DNA from: a bacterium
Lineage (GTDB): Bacteria > Myxococcota_A > UBA9160 > UBA4427
Assembly (NCBI GenBank): GCA_024742285.1
Contig: JANSYR010000002.1
Span: 1 to 64,000 of the forward strand
Direction: 5' to 3'
Length of the DNA stretch: 64,000 nucleotides
Part shown: piece by piece, positions 44,701 to 55,469 of the stretch
Numbering within the stretch: the first letter of the stretch is position 1
How the letters are laid out: every line of letters starts with the position of its first letter
Program-made: the position numbers and the translations under genes
Notes under the pieces: model-generated
What the model was told of the DNA's origin: nothing
What the model saw: only the letters and a program-made list of their open reading frames with translations
The model's database searches: none

Positions 44701-45345
44701 ATTCCGCTGAACGGTGGCTGTCTCGCGCCGGTCGACGTGCGCATCCCGAGCGGCTCGCTGCTCGACCCGCCGCGCGGCTCCGCGGTCGTCGGCGGCAACG
44801 TCGAGACGTCGCAGCGGGTGGTCGACGTTCTGCTGGGGGCGCTCGGTCGGGCGGCGGCCAGTCAGGGGACGATGAACAACGTGACCTTCGGCGACGAAGC
44901 CTTCGGCTACTACGAGACGATCGGCGGCGGCGCCGGCGCGACGCCCAACGCCCCGGGCGAGGGCGGCGTCCACACCCACATGACCAACACCCGCATCACC
45001 GATCCCGAGGTACTCGAGGCACGCTTCCCCGTCCGCCTCCTGGCCTTCGGGCTCCGGCCCGGCTCCGGGGGCGAGGGCGCTCGGCGAGGGGGCGACGGAC
45101 TCGTGCGTCGCTACCGGTTCCTGCGCCCGGTCACCGTCTCGCTCCTGACCGAACGTCGCACCCGGGCGCCCTTCGGGCTCGAAGGGGGCGAGTCGGGCGC
45201 GTGCGGTCGCAATCGCGTCCGGCGTGTCGGGACCGGCGCCTTCGAGGACGCGCCGGGGCACGCGCGGCTCGAGCTCGCGGCCGGCGACGAGCTCTGGATC
45301 GAGACGCCGGGCGGCGGCGGACACGGCGCGCGGACGGGCGGGTGA
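41710..45345 (+). CDS. Fused hydantoinase/oxoprolinase HyuA-HyuB
   Basis: This 1211-aa protein fuses the A and B halves of ATP-dependent 5-oxoprolinase/hydantoinase. The A half (residues 1-680) contains [22 protein letters not shown] and [16 protein letters not shown] of the actin-like ATPase fold. The B half (from about 685) begins [17 protein letters not shown] and ends in a Gly/His loop ETPGGGGHG. Full-length prokaryotic oxoprolinases and acetophenone carboxylases share this architecture, so the substrate (5-oxoproline or hydantoin) is uncertain. It is coupled to murJ by ATGA, an unusual neighbour. Confidence 0.9.
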   Translation: MSAAPWQFWIDRGGTFTDCLGLAPDGVVHTTKVLSSDRAPLEAVERIVSVAGAGPEATRGARIKLGTTVATNALLERRGVPTALLTNEGLSGVFDIGTQERPDLFALEITRSPRLQRWRLEVPGRRGADGEIVEPVELDHARSLLAGAREEGARAVAIVWLHAHLDPADERALAEVARDVGFEHVVGSHELAREIGFLSRGETTIADGYLTPLLRGHVDALARGLPEADLRFMQSSGGLTEGERFRGPNALLSGPAGGVVAAGRVARAAGFDRAIGFDMGGTSTDVSLVEGERLDRAFESEVGGVRVKAPMLRIHTVAAGGGSLCRFDGIRLTVGPESAGSDPGPLCYDLRDAEGRPKATELAVTDVNLALGRVMPDRFPFSLARAPVDRALSSMRDTLAKSGFERSEEEIAAGFFEIANASMAQAIIEVSVERGADPRDHVLVGFGGAGGQHVCAIARRLGISEILLHPYAGLLSAYGIGIAPESWDGQRDGRARTLPIEGPLPESIGAEWSALEDEGRGALTGEGVAGDDQHVERSLDLGYVGTDTALTVVGSGDAPAWRTSFEDEHRTRFGYVREGREIEVKAVRVRLAGAAGEAPSPAPPDGHASPEPIRRTRAWFPEVGRVEAPVFERESLRPGDRLEGPALILESTGTVVVDPGFALEVDEGRVFRLRFEGRVERTRSVDLEEADPVRLEVLGNRFMSIAEQMGAVLRNTSVSTNIKERLDYSCAVFDREGGLVANAPHIPVHLGAMADTIAAVRARFPEMAPGDVFVTNDPFAGGSHLPDVTVVTPVFEVGDERPSFYVASRGHHADLGGKTPGSMPPDSTCLEEEGVLIEAFPLVREGHFDEARIRRVLGEGPYPARRPDDNVADLEAMVAANRAGSALLEALVEEVGDEVVQVTMAQLQRAGATKVAGELAALAPGEHVFEDALDDGTPIRVRLGLVHADGSDPDALPARMTIDFEGTGPAQAHNLNAPAAVVRAAVIYVLRSLVAERIPLNGGCLAPVDVRIPSGSLLDPPRGSAVVGGNVETSQRVVDVLLGALGRAAASQGTMNNVTFGDEAFGYYETIGGGAGATPNAPGEGGVHTHMTNTRITDPEVLEARFPVRLLAFGLRPGSGGEGARRGGDGLVRRYRFLRPVTVSLLTERRTRAPFGLEGGESGACGRNRVRRVGTGAFEDAPGHARLELAAGDELWIETPGGGGHGARTGG

Positions 45346-45396
45346 GGCCCTCGCGGCCGCGGCGTCACGCCGCGGATGCGAAAGCACCCGGGAGTC

Positions 45397-45424
45397 TTGA
45401 ATCCCCTCCGGGTAGTGGTAAGGT
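45397..45424 (+). promoter_or_regulatory. Sigma-70-like promoter of tRNA-Lys
   Basis: TTGAAT and TAAGGT are separated by 16 bases, with the expected start at the first base of the tRNA, 7 bases downstream. Confidence 0.4.
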
Positions 45425-45430
45425 CCGCCC

Positions 45431-45506
45431 GGGCGAGTAGCTCAATTGGCAGAGCAAGTGGCTCTTAACCACTAGGTTCGGGGTTCGATTCCCCGCTCGC
45501 TCACCA
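45431..45506 (+). tRNA. tRNA-Lys (CTT)
   Basis: A complete 76-nt cloverleaf: acceptor GGGCGAG pairs with CTCGCTC (one G-U), the anticodon loop is CTCTTAA giving anticodon CTT, the T-loop is GTTCGATTC, and CCA is encoded. Confidence 0.95.
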
Positions 45507-45534
45507 TTCCTTGTTTCGGCGCGGAGCGCCTCTC

Positions 45535-45555
45535 GACGCGACCTTCGGTCGCGTC
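45535..45555 (+). terminator. Hairpin after tRNA-Lys
   Basis: GACGCGACC-TTC-GGTCGCGTC forms a 9-bp perfect stem with a 3-nt loop, 29 bases after the tRNA, followed by TTG. Confidence 0.55.
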
Positions 45556-45608
45556 TTGCGCTCAGGGCTGACAACGGGATGGTTCGGGGCTTCGAGGCCC
45601 TCTCGTAG

Positions 45609-45636
45609 GCCGCCTGTCCGGGCGGCTTTCTCCTTT
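45609..45636 (+). terminator. Rho-independent terminator between the tRNAs
   Basis: GCCGCC (45609) and GGCGGC (45621) form a 6-bp stem with a TGTCCG loop, followed by a pyrimidine run TTTCTCCTTT. This is the best rho-independent terminator in the window. Confidence 0.65.
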
Positions 45637-45698
45637 CTGGACATGGACTCGGCGGTCTGGCCGCTCCGACGAATCGGGATCCGCTACCTAATGGGCGG

Positions 45699-45784
45699 GC
45701 CGGGGTGGCGGAACTGGTAGACGCAGTGGCCTTAGGAGCCACCGTCCTCGTGACGTGCAGGTTCGAGTCCTGTCCCCGGTACCA
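45699..45784 (+). tRNA. tRNA-Leu (TAG)
   Basis: An 86-nt class II tRNA with a long variable arm: acceptor GCCGGGG pairs with CCCCGGT (terminal G-U), anticodon loop CTTAGGA gives TAG, the T-loop is GTTCGAGTC, and CCA is encoded. The extended CGTCCTCGTGACG variable arm confirms Leu. Confidence 0.95.
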
Positions 45785-45912
45785 TTTCCTTTCGCGCCCT
45801 CGCAGACCTTCGCCTTCGCTCCATCACGAGGCTCGGGCGCGATGACAGAATGATGCGTCCAGCAGAGGCCGAAGCGCCGGACGTGATCCAAGACGAATAG
45901 AGGAAGACAGTC

Positions 45913-47244
45913 ATGGCAGACGTCGAGACGGGTCGGGATGACATCCAGATCGAGACGAACGAGATCTCCGAGGTCGTGCGTGAGATCGCGATCGAGGTCG
46001 CGGCCAAGCGCGTCGATGCGGCGTTCGGGCGGGTCGTGCAGGAGCTGCGCAAGACGGCGCGCGTGAAGGGCTTCCGCCCGGGCAAGGTCCCGGCGAACGT
46101 GATCAAGCAGATGTATGGCGAGGGGCTGGGCGAGGAGATCGAGCGCCAGCTCGTGCGAGAGACCCTGGCCGACGCCGTCGAGCTCGCCGAGCTCGAGCCG
46201 GTGGTCGAGCCGCAGATCGAGGCCGAAGTTCCGAGCGAGGGCAAGGCGTTCCGCTACAAGGCTCGAATCGAGATCAAGCCGTCGATCGATCTGCCCGAAC
46301 TCTCGGCGCTTTCCGGCGAGCGGCCCCGGGTCGAGGTCGGAGACGACGAGCTCCTCACCGAGCTCGAGAGCCTACGAGAGCGGAGCGTGGCCTGGGTGGA
46401 GGAGGACGAAGAGACCCTCGCCGAGAGCGGCCATCAGGTCACGATCGACTTCGTCGGCTCGATCGACGGCGTCGAGTTCGAGGGGGGGAGCGCCGAGGGC
46501 GTCGACCTCGAGCTCGGCTCGGGCCGCATGATCCCGGGCTTCGAGGACGAGCTGATCGGCGCGAAGTCCGGCGAGGAGCGGGACCTCAACGTGACCTTCC
46601 CCGAGGACTACGGAAACGAAGAGCTCTCGGGCAAGGCCGCGGTCTTCAAGGCGACGGTCAATGCGATCAAGCGCAAGGAGCTCCCCGAACTCGACGACGA
46701 CTTCGCCAAGGACCTCGGCGAGGAGTTCGAGACCCTCGACGACGTGCGCGAGAAGATCAAGGAAGGCCTGACGGCCCAGCGCCAGCACGCCTCCGACCAC
46801 CACCTCCACAAGAGCCTGCTCGACGACCTGGTCACGCGCACGAGCTTCGAGGTCCCCCCCGGCATGGTCGAGCGTCAGCTCGAGAGCCAGCTGCAGCAGT
46901 TCGAGCAGCAGATGCAGGGCCGGGTCCCGGAGACGGATCTCCGCGCGCGCCTCTCTCAGATGCGCGAAGAGGGATGGGACGAAGCAAAGCGACGCGTCCA
47001 GGAAGGGCTCCTGCTCGAGGCGGTTGCGAAGCGCGCCGAGCTCGAGGCGAGCGAGGAAGAGATCGACGCGCGACTCGACGAGATGGCGGCGGGGCAGGGC
47101 GTCGATGCGAAGCTCATGCACGACATGGCGAACGCCCAGGGCTGGCGCCCGGCGGTCGCTGCGGAGGTCGTGGATCGAAAGGCGCTCGACCATCTGTCCG
47201 AGGCGGCGAACGTCACTGACGTCGATCCGCCCGAAGCGGACTGA
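45913..47244 (+). CDS. tig: Trigger factor
   Basis: Trigger factor is the ribosome-bound chaperone and peptidyl-prolyl isomerase acting on nascent chains. The 443-aa protein has the ribosome-binding signature GFRPGKVP near residues 52-60, an FKBP-type isomerase domain at about 165-250 (VTIDFVGSIDGVEFEGGSAE), and a helical C-terminal chaperone domain with FEVPPGMVERQLESQLQQF. The start ATG follows an AGAGGAAGACAGTC leader. It precedes clpP-clpX-lon, the common protein-quality-control block. Confidence 0.96.
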   Translation: MADVETGRDDIQIETNEISEVVREIAIEVAAKRVDAAFGRVVQELRKTARVKGFRPGKVPANVIKQMYGEGLGEEIERQLVRETLADAVELAELEPVVEPQIEAEVPSEGKAFRYKARIEIKPSIDLPELSALSGERPRVEVGDDELLTELESLRERSVAWVEEDEETLAESGHQVTIDFVGSIDGVEFEGGSAEGVDLELGSGRMIPGFEDELIGAKSGEERDLNVTFPEDYGNEELSGKAAVFKATVNAIKRKELPELDDDFAKDLGEEFETLDDVREKIKEGLTAQRQHASDHHLHKSLLDDLVTRTSFEVPPGMVERQLESQLQQFEQQMQGRVPETDLRARLSQMREEGWDEAKRRVQEGLLLEAVAKRAELEASEEEIDARLDEMAAGQGVDAKLMHDMANAQGWRPAVAAEVVDRKALDHLSEAANVTDVDPPEAD

Positions 47245-47673
47245 CGCGCGAGAGACGGACGGAGCGCTCTCCGGGTCGTTCGGTCACCGTCGCAATCGAC
47301 GACGGCCCGAGGCGATCCGGTGGAGTCGGACGAAGGTTCGCAGGCAACTCCGCGTCGTCGTTCACGATCCCGAGGGAGCGCAGCTGTCGGCCCGAGAGAA
47401 ACCGCACGCGCATGTCGGGCACTCTCTTTAGCGCGCGCCTTGCGGAGGGCGGAACTTCGGTGCCGCGAGGAGCGGCAGCCGGCTGCGTGGCCGCCTGCGC
47501 GAGTTGCGGTGGCCTCGTGCGTGGCGGAGACTAGTCTAGAGAAGTGTCCGTGATCCCCGGGGTCACGGGGCGTCGAGGCGGGCGGGGGGCCCGCGTCGGA
47601 TCGCACAGCCGCCCGAAGTGCGTCGGAGCGCCGAGAGGCGCGCGAGCGACGCGAGAGAGGAAATAGAGGCCGA
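47245..47673. other. Intergenic region tig-clpP
   Basis: This 429-bp stretch shows no gene I can support. It probably holds the clpP promoter, but I cannot pick a confident -10/-35. A GAGAGAGGAAATAGA Shine-Dalgarno ends it. The short frames on both strands have no recognisable content. Confidence 0.6.
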
Positions 47674-48309
47674 ATGGAACGGTTCAATCCCCAGGCGTAC
47701 ACGATCCCGATGGTGATCGAGCAGAACCAGCGCGGAGAGCGTGTCTTCGACATCTATTCCCGGCTGCTCAGGGACCGGGTCGTCTTCCTGGGGACCGAGA
47801 TCCACGACGAGATCGCCAACGTGATCGTCGCCCAGCTGCTCTTCCTCGAGGCGGACGATCCGGACAACGACATCCACCTCTACATCAACTCCCCGGGCGG
47901 TTCGGTGACCGCTGGGCTCGCGATCTACGACACGATGCAGTTCATCCGTCCCGACGTGCACACGACCTGCATCGGGATGGCGGCGTCGATGGGCGCCTGG
48001 CTCCTGGCGGCGGGTGCGGAAGGCAAGCGCTCCGCGCTCCCCAATGCGCGGGTGATGATCCACCAGCCCATGGGCGGGACCCGCGGGCCGGCCAGCGACA
48101 TCGACATCCAGGCGCAGGAAATCCTGAAGCTTCGCCATAGGATGAACGAGATTCTTGCGGGCCATACCGGGCGCGATCTGGACCAGATCGCGGCGGATAC
48201 GGAGCGCGACTACTATATGAGCGCCGAGGAAGCGCGGGACTACGGGATCGTCGACTCCGTGGCGAACCGTCGCTCGGGTGGCCCGGCCGAGAGCAGCAGC
48301 GAAGGCTGA
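47674..48309 (+). CDS. clpP: ATP-dependent Clp protease proteolytic subunit
   Basis: ClpP is the tetradecameric serine protease that pairs with ClpX/ClpA. The 211-aa protein has the nucleophile Ser105 in [11 protein letters not shown], His130 in MIHQPMGG and Asp near 179 in IAADTERD, forming the catalytic triad. The typical PIVIEQN-like N-terminal segment ([20 protein letters not shown]) is present. The C-terminal tail of Ser/Gly is extended slightly. It is 143 bp upstream of clpX. Confidence 0.97.
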   Translation: MERFNPQAYTIPMVIEQNQRGERVFDIYSRLLRDRVVFLGTEIHDEIANVIVAQLLFLEADDPDNDIHLYINSPGGSVTAGLAIYDTMQFIRPDVHTTCIGMAASMGAWLLAAGAEGKRSALPNARVMIHQPMGGTRGPASDIDIQAQEILKLRHRMNEILAGHTGRDLDQIAADTERDYYMSAEEARDYGIVDSVANRRSGGPAESSSEG

Positions 48310-48452
48310 ACGGATTCCATCGTCGGTTCGACCGGCAGGCGACCGGGAAGGGATCCGAACGGCCTTCATGCGGGAACAGCACGCGAACCGCACGAAAGTG
48401 TCGATGGGCCCACCGTCGGTCAAGTCAATGATCACCGGGGGGTGAGAGAAGA

Positions 48453-49697
48453 ATGAAGAAGCGAGACGACAACGCGAACCTCTCGTGCTCCTTCTGCGGC
48501 AAGTCGCAGAAGGAAGTGAAGAAGCTCATCGCCGGGCCCACCGTCTACATCTGTGACGAGTGCATCGAGCTCTGCAACGACATCATCGCCGAGGAGTACG
48601 GCCAGGAGGAGGCCGGCGGCGCACCGCCCCGCGTCCTCAAGCCCAAGGAGATCAAGGCCGCCCTCGACGAGTACGTGATCGGTCAGGATGCGGCGAAGAA
48701 GGTCCTCTCGGTCGCCGTCCACAACCACTACCGCCGGATCGAGAGCGGAAACATCTCCGACGTCGAGCTGCAGAAGGCGAACATCCTGCTGCTCGGCCCG
48801 ACCGGTTCGGGCAAGACGCTCCTCGCCCAGACCCTGGCCAAGATCCTCGACGTCCCCTTCACGATCGCCGACGCGACGACGCTCACCGAGGCGGGCTACG
48901 TCGGCGAGGACGTGGAGAACATCGTCCTCAACCTGCTCCAGGCCGCGAACTACGACGTCGAGCGCGCCCAGCGCGGGATCATCTACATCGACGAGATCGA
49001 CAAGATCGCCCGCAAGAGCGAGAACCCGTCGATCACGCGTGACGTTTCGGGCGAAGGTGTCCAGCAGGCGCTCCTCAAGATCATCGAGGGCACGATGGCG
49101 AGCGTCCCGCCCAAGGGGGGGCGAAAGCACCCGCAGCAGGAATTCCTGCAGATCGACACCACGAACATCCTTTTCATCTGCGGCGGCGCCTTCGTCGGCC
49201 TGGAGGGAATCATCGAGCGGCGGATCGGGGTGAAGGGCCTCGGCTTTGCTGCCGATATCCAACACAAGGCCGAACGCAAGAAGGGTGAGGCGCTCCGCGA
49301 AGTGCAGGCAGAAGATCTACTCCATTTCGGATTGATTCCCGAGTTCATCGGGCGCCTGCCGGTCGTGGCGACGCTCGAAGAGCTGAACGAGGAAGCGCTG
49401 ATCGCGATCCTGACCCAGCCGAAGAACGCGCTGGTCAAGCAGTACGAGAAGCTCTTCGAGTTCGAGGACGTCTCGCTCCAGTTCACCGACGGCGCGCTCA
49501 GCGCGGTCGCGCGGAAGGCCCTGTCGCAGAAGTCGGGCGCCCGTGGGCTGCGCGCGATCCTCGAGAACGCGATGTTGGAACTCATGTACGAATTGCCCTC
49601 CAGGGACGACGTCGAAGAATGCGTGGTCGGCGAAGAAGTGATCGAGCAGGGCGCAGAGCCCGTGCTCGGCCTGAAGCGGGAGGCGGAGTCGGCCTGA
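48453..49697 (+). CDS. clpX: ATP-dependent Clp protease ATP-binding subunit ClpX
   Basis: ClpX is the AAA+ unfoldase for ClpP. The 414-aa protein has the N-terminal zinc-binding domain with four cysteines (C12, C15, C34, C37), Walker A in [18 protein letters not shown], Walker B in [14 protein letters not shown], and the pore-loop [13 protein letters not shown]-terminal sensor II region ([19 protein letters not shown]) is present. The start ATG is supported by GGGGGGTGAGAGAAG. It is preceded by a 143-bp leader after clpP. Confidence 0.97.
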   Translation: MKKRDDNANLSCSFCGKSQKEVKKLIAGPTVYICDECIELCNDIIAEEYGQEEAGGAPPRVLKPKEIKAALDEYVIGQDAAKKVLSVAVHNHYRRIESGNISDVELQKANILLLGPTGSGKTLLAQTLAKILDVPFTIADATTLTEAGYVGEDVENIVLNLLQAANYDVERAQRGIIYIDEIDKIARKSENPSITRDVSGEGVQQALLKIIEGTMASVPPKGGRKHPQQEFLQIDTTNILFICGGAFVGLEGIIERRIGVKGLGFAADIQHKAERKKGEALREVQAEDLLHFGLIPEFIGRLPVVATLEELNEEALIAILTQPKNALVKQYEKLFEFEDVSLQFTDGALSAVARKALSQKSGARGLRAILENAMLELMYELPSRDDVEECVVGEEVIEQGAEPVLGLKREAESA

Positions 49698-49721
49698 TCA
49701 GGGCGGTTTCCGGGCCAGGAA

Positions 49722-49740
49722 CGGGGGTCGCTTGCCCCCG
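49722..49740. terminator. Hairpin between clpX and lon
   Basis: CGGGGG and CCCCCG form a 6-bp stem with a 7-nt loop, 25 bases after the clpX stop. No T-run; it may weakly separate clpX from lon. Confidence 0.35.
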
Positions 49741-49835
49741 CCGCGAGCGTGCCTAGGGTTCGGTCTCGCACCCGGGATGCCTGACGAGGGCGATGCTGTG
49801 AACCGCAGGATCGAAAAGACGACGGGGGGTTGGTC

Positions 49836-52295
<2,460 letters not shown>

Positions 52296-52302
52296 TCCGG
52301 GA

Positions 52303-52318
52303 GCCCCGAACCCGGGGC
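52303..52318 (+). terminator. Small hairpin after lon
   Basis: GCCCCG-AACC-CGGGGC forms a 6-bp stem, starting 7 bases after the lon stop and ending 7 bases before the tRNA. It may end lon mRNA or guide processing of a lon-tRNA transcript. Confidence 0.35.
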
Positions 52319-52325
52319 GCATCCG

Positions 52326-52402
52326 GGGCGCGTAGCTCAGCTGGCTAGAGCACCTCGTTTACACCGAGGGGGTCCGGGGTTCGAGTCCCTGCGCGCCCAC
52401 CA
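52326..52402 (+). tRNA. tRNA-Val (TAC), integration target
   Basis: A complete 77-nt cloverleaf: acceptor GGGCGCG pairs with CGCGCCC, anticodon loop TTTACAC gives TAC, the T-loop is GTTCGAGTC, and CCA is encoded. A tyrosine integrase gene starts 183 bases downstream, so the tRNA 3' end is the probable left attachment site. Confidence 0.95.
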
Positions 52403-52504
52403 TCTTCCTTCTGAAAATCGCCTTTCTGAACAGTGACTTGCCGTCCCTCTGGTTCCTCGGCTGCCGTCACGGTAGCATGCGTCGAGTTGGGTGTGGGGGT
52501 TTTT

Positions 52505-52576
52505 GTGGGGACTCTTTCTGAATCCTGCCCCCGCGCAGCTGGCTCGGGGTCCACTGTGGGGACTTCCGTGGGGAGT
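52505..52576 (+). repeat. GTGGGGACT direct repeats upstream of integrase
   Basis: Three copies: GTGGGGACT at 52505-52513, GTGGGGACT at 52556-52564 and GTGGGGAGT at 52568-52576. They lie between the attachment site and the integrase start; the last overlaps the ribosome-binding region. They could be integrase arm sites or operators. Confidence 0.5.
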
Positions 52577-52584
52577 CTTGGTAG

Positions 52585-53661
52585 ATGGGTGTCCACCGGA
52601 GGGGTGCCAGCAAGGTCTGGCAGATCGAGTTCCAACACCGGGGGCAGCGCATTCGCCGGAGTTCTGGGACCACCATCAAGGCGGACGCTCAGGCCCTAGA
52701 GGCTCAGCTTCGGTCAGAGCTGCGTGAAGGGGATATCTACGGTTCCTTAGAGGAGCTGACCCTCAGCGAGGCATTCAGGCGGTACTACGAGGCTCGGATC
52801 AAGCAAACCGCGAGGAAGCCGAACGCCCAGAAGGTCCTGGCCGCGATCCAGCGCGTCCAGTCAGACCTGGGGCCGGACACTCCTCTTGCCGACCTCACTA
52901 CCCCCAAGCTGACCAAGTGGCGGGATGGTCTTCGGCGGGCCGACAAGGCAGACGGGACGCCAGGAGAGCCGCTCGCTCCCGCCTCCAAGAATCGGTACCG
53001 GGACGTACTGATGGCGACCCTCCGTATGGCACATGAGGAGTGGGGGGCTCTGCGTACGCTGCCCAAGCTCGCGAAGGTCAAGGAGGGCGAGCAGGTCACC
53101 CGCTTTCTCACGGACGAAGAGGAGACTGCGCTTCTGGACGCGGCACAGCCGCACCTGAAGGATCTGTTGGTATTTCTCCTGGACACCGGGGCCAGGAAGA
53201 GCGAAGCCCTCCAGCTCGAATGGGATCGCGTCAGTCTGGATAGAGCGAGTCCGTCGGTCAGCTTCGTCTCAACCAAGAGTCAGAAGCCCCGAGGTGTACC
53301 CGTTCCGAGACGGACCGAGGTGCTACTCCGGCGGCTCCATGGCGAGGCAAGCGAGCGGGCTGGTGGTCGGGAGCTAAAGGGCAGGGTCTTCCTGTGGCAG
53401 CCTCCTGGGACCGATTCGTTCGTCCCCTTCGAAGACCCAAAGAAGGGGTTCCGGGCGGCTCGCGAGAGAGCCGGACTTGGTGCCGATGTAACTCTACACG
53501 TTATGCGGCATACCTACGCCAGCCGCCTGGTCATGGCTGGGGTTCCCCTCTACGACGTGAGCAAGCTGCTCGGCCACAGTACGGTGACCATGACCGAGCG
53601 ATACGCGCATCTGGCTCCCGACCACCTGGAGCGCGCGGTTAGGCGGCTCGATCAGCGCTAG
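52585..53661 (+). CDS. int: Tyrosine integrase of the tRNA-Val island
   Basis: This 358-aa site-specific recombinase integrates the island at tRNA-Val. The catalytic residues are all visible: Arg204 (TGARKSEAL), His305 and Arg308 (LHVMRHTYASRL), His331 (LLGHSTVTM) and Tyr340 (TERYAHLAP). An N-terminal arm-binding/SAM-like region (WQIEFQHRGQRIRRSSGT, then FRRYYEARI) precedes the catalytic domain. ATG 52585 is chosen after the direct repeats; the Shine-Dalgarno (GGGAG) is weak. Its 3' end overlaps the convergent excisionase gene by 23 bp, a common int/xis layout. Confidence 0.92.
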   Translation: MGVHRRGASKVWQIEFQHRGQRIRRSSGTTIKADAQALEAQLRSELREGDIYGSLEELTLSEAFRRYYEARIKQTARKPNAQKVLAAIQRVQSDLGPDTPLADLTTPKLTKWRDGLRRADKADGTPGEPLAPASKNRYRDVLMATLRMAHEEWGALRTLPKLAKVKEGEQVTRFLTDEEETALLDAAQPHLKDLLVFLLDTGARKSEALQLEWDRVSLDRASPSVSFVSTKSQKPRGVPVPRRTEVLLRRLHGEASERAGGRELKGRVFLWQPPGTDSFVPFEDPKKGFRAARERAGLGADVTLHVMRHTYASRLVMAGVPLYDVSKLLGHSTVTMTERYAHLAPDHLERAVRRLDQR

Positions 53662-53998
53662 TGCCGGGAGCACTCAGGGCGTCGCGCTCTTCTTCGATCC
53701 AGTCTCTCGCCTTCCCGCCAGTTGTCTTGTGTCGGTTGGCCTTCCGGAGCTGGCTGGCCTTAGCGGGAGCAGCCTGAGCGAGGTTCGGGAGAGTCAGCTG
53801 TTCGGGCGCCTCTGAGATCGCGAGGTCCGACACGAAGGCGTCGAGGCTCTCTCGATGGAAGAGGACTCGTCCACCGAGCTTGATCCGAGGGATCTCCTTG
53901 TGTCGGTCGAGGGTTCGGGTGGTCATGCAGAGGTAGTCTGCTGCCTGCACGCGGGTCAGGTAGGTGCGGTCAGAAGTCGTGGTTGTGCGGGTATCCAT
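53639..53998 (-). CDS. Excisionase-like helix-turn-helix protein
   Basis: This 119-aa protein has a MerR/Xis-type winged helix near its N-terminus (TYLTRVQAADYLCMTTRTLD, then EIPRIKLGGRVLFHRESLDA), the excisionase-family signature. A basic Lys/Arg/Glu-rich tail follows (KASQLRKANRHKTTGG). ATG 53998 is preceded by GGAGCCGAGATTCC. It is convergent to integrase. It probably directs excision and regulates int; whether it binds the direct repeats is unknown. Confidence 0.7.
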   Translation of the reverse strand: MDTRTTTTSDRTYLTRVQAADYLCMTTRTLDRHKEIPRIKLGGRVLFHRESLDAFVSDLAISEAPEQLTLPNLAQAAPAKASQLRKANRHKTTGGKARDWIEEERDALSAPGTSADRAA

Positions 53999-54146
53999 GG
54001 AATCTCGGCTCCAAACGCACTGAAGCCCGGCCGGAGAACCATGAAGGCTCCCTGACCGGGCTCCAGATACAGCGAGACCCACCGGGCTTCCTCTAGGGAG
54101 CGGGGCGGGCCATGTGTTGGGGTATTCGGCTCGTTATGTGTGGACA

Positions 54147-54164
54147 GCGCCTAGCGGTAGGCGC
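54147..54164. terminator. Hairpin ending the minus-strand island operon
   Basis: GCGCCTA-GCGG-TAGGCGC, a perfect 7-bp stem with a 4-nt loop, 24 bases past the stop of the gene at 54188. It may end the primase-operon transcript before the excisionase gene. Confidence 0.5.
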
Positions 54165-54187
54165 GCGTCACGGATCGAAGGCTCACA

Positions 54188-54556
54188 TCAGTTCAGCCCC
54201 TTCTTTGATGTCCGCATGGCCGTTCTCAGTTGGCTATCGGCCGCCGCGTTTCCGGCATAGTCCGCGTAGTAGTGGGTAGGGGGAGGGGGAAGCTCGTCCA
54301 GCCCACTCGGGCACCCTTCAAGCTCGTCTAGCTCTTCTGCGCCCACTTCAAGTGCCGGTCTTTCGGTCGCACTGATGCGGTTGTCCCTGAGTAGGCCCAC
54401 ACCGGCTGATAGGTCGGCGGCCGTGGCCGTGCCATCCGCCAGCTTCTTCCTCAGATGCCGCACTGTCTCGGCAGCGAGTGTCTGAAGGTCATCCTTGAAG
54501 TAGGTGGGGTCGTCTGAGGTCTCTTGGGTCTCGGGTTCGGTATCGGGCTCAGTCAT
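54188..54556 (-). CDS. Unknown acidic island protein
   Basis: I do not recognise this 122-aa protein. The N-terminus is strongly acidic (MTEPDTEPETQETSDDPTYF), followed by a helical region (LQTLAAETVRHLRKKLADGT) and a Tyr/Pro segment (LPPPPTHYYADYAGN). It is coupled by an ATGA overlap to the zinc-knuckle gene upstream and ends at a hairpin. A role as a small replication or regulatory accessory is possible. Confidence 0.55.
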   Translation of the reverse strand: MTEPDTEPETQETSDDPTYFKDDLQTLAAETVRHLRKKLADGTATAADLSAGVGLLRDNRISATERPALEVGAEELDELEGCPSGLDELPPPPTHYYADYAGNAAADSQLRTAMRTSKKGLN

Positions 54557-55299
54557 TTCGCAGTCCCTTGCGTGTTTCGGTCTGAGGTTTGGTGTTGGTC
54601 TAGGTCTTGATTGGGTTCATTCGGTAGGCTCTTCTTGAGTTCGAGCCCAGGCAGGGGGAAGGCCATCGACTCCCTCAGCCTTGCTTCGGTGGTCCACGCC
54701 TTCTGCTCGGAGTGGACGGCATTGGTTAGGAGTGCCCCCAGCCCCTCCCACACGACTCCCCCCAGAGCGAGGTCCACTTCCTTGCGGAACCTCCGGCAAC
54801 CGCCGTAGCGCTCCCGGAGCCGAGTGATCTCCATCCCAAGGACGGTGAGGCCATCCCGGTCGGGGAGGCGGCCAAACCTCTCGGGCTCAGCCTCGGCAAG
54901 GAGGTAGACAGCGAGCGCCACCTCTAGGAGCTGCTGCGGCGCGACACCTGCGTCGGCTAGAGCGGCTGCCTCGGAGCGGACCACGCCGGCCGCGAGAGGG
55001 CACTTGAGGCTCAGGAGTCGCTCACACCAAAGAAGCCCAGCCTGGACTGCTTGGTGCCCCAGATTCCGGCTGACGAACTTGGAAGCTGCCCCCAGATAGG
55101 GGCGCAACTCGGCCATGGACAGCCGCAGTAGGTTGGTCGTCCCTGTTCTGGCCCATCGGCTGCGGTGGGCTGAGCACATTGAGGAGGCCTGGTAGCGGGT
55201 ATTGGAACAGCCAGGTACTCGGCAGGGCAGCCGCCGGTTGACCTGTATCCTGCCTTGGCGGGACTGTGGGTCAAAGAACCCGTTTAGGTGCCCGTGCAT
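54553..55299 (-). CDS. Zinc-knuckle island protein
   Basis: This 248-aa protein has an N-terminal cysteine/histidine cluster (CRVPGCSNTRYQASSMCSAH), a C-x5-C-x10-C-x2-H pattern that likely binds zinc and DNA, and then a helical body (LGHQAVQAGLLWCERLLSLK). ATG 55299 is preceded by AAGGAGA 6 bases upstream. It lies 170 bp downstream of the primase gene and overlaps the next gene (ATGA). No named family is assigned; it could assist the primase at an origin. Confidence 0.6.
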   Translation of the reverse strand: MHGHLNGFFDPQSRQGRIQVNRRLPCRVPGCSNTRYQASSMCSAHRSRWARTGTTNLLRLSMAELRPYLGAASKFVSRNLGHQAVQAGLLWCERLLSLKCPLAAGVVRSEAAALADAGVAPQQLLEVALAVYLLAEAEPERFGRLPDRDGLTVLGMEITRLRERYGGCRRFRKEVDLALGGVVWEGLGALLTNAVHSEQKAWTTEARLRESMAFPLPGLELKKSLPNEPNQDLDQHQTSDRNTQGTAK

Positions 55300-55413
55300 C
55301 GAGTCTCCTTCCATGAATTGGGCTGTATTCGAACTGAGAGGCACTAGAGAGCGCGGAGACGGCTTAGAGGGGTGCGGGACCTTACTGATCGCCACAGGTC
55401 GGGTTCCCCATTT

Positions 55414-55430
55414 AAAGGGTCAGACCCCTT
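55414..55430. promoter_or_regulatory. Palindrome between primase and zinc-knuckle genes
   Basis: AAAGGGTC-A-GACCCCTT is nearly palindromic. It lies in the 170-bp gap past the primase stop and before the zinc-knuckle start on the minus strand, and may be an operator or part of a terminator. Confidence 0.4.
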
Positions 55431-55469
55431 AGAAGGTCCGCCCCTCGAAATCGACCCTCTAACCGGATC

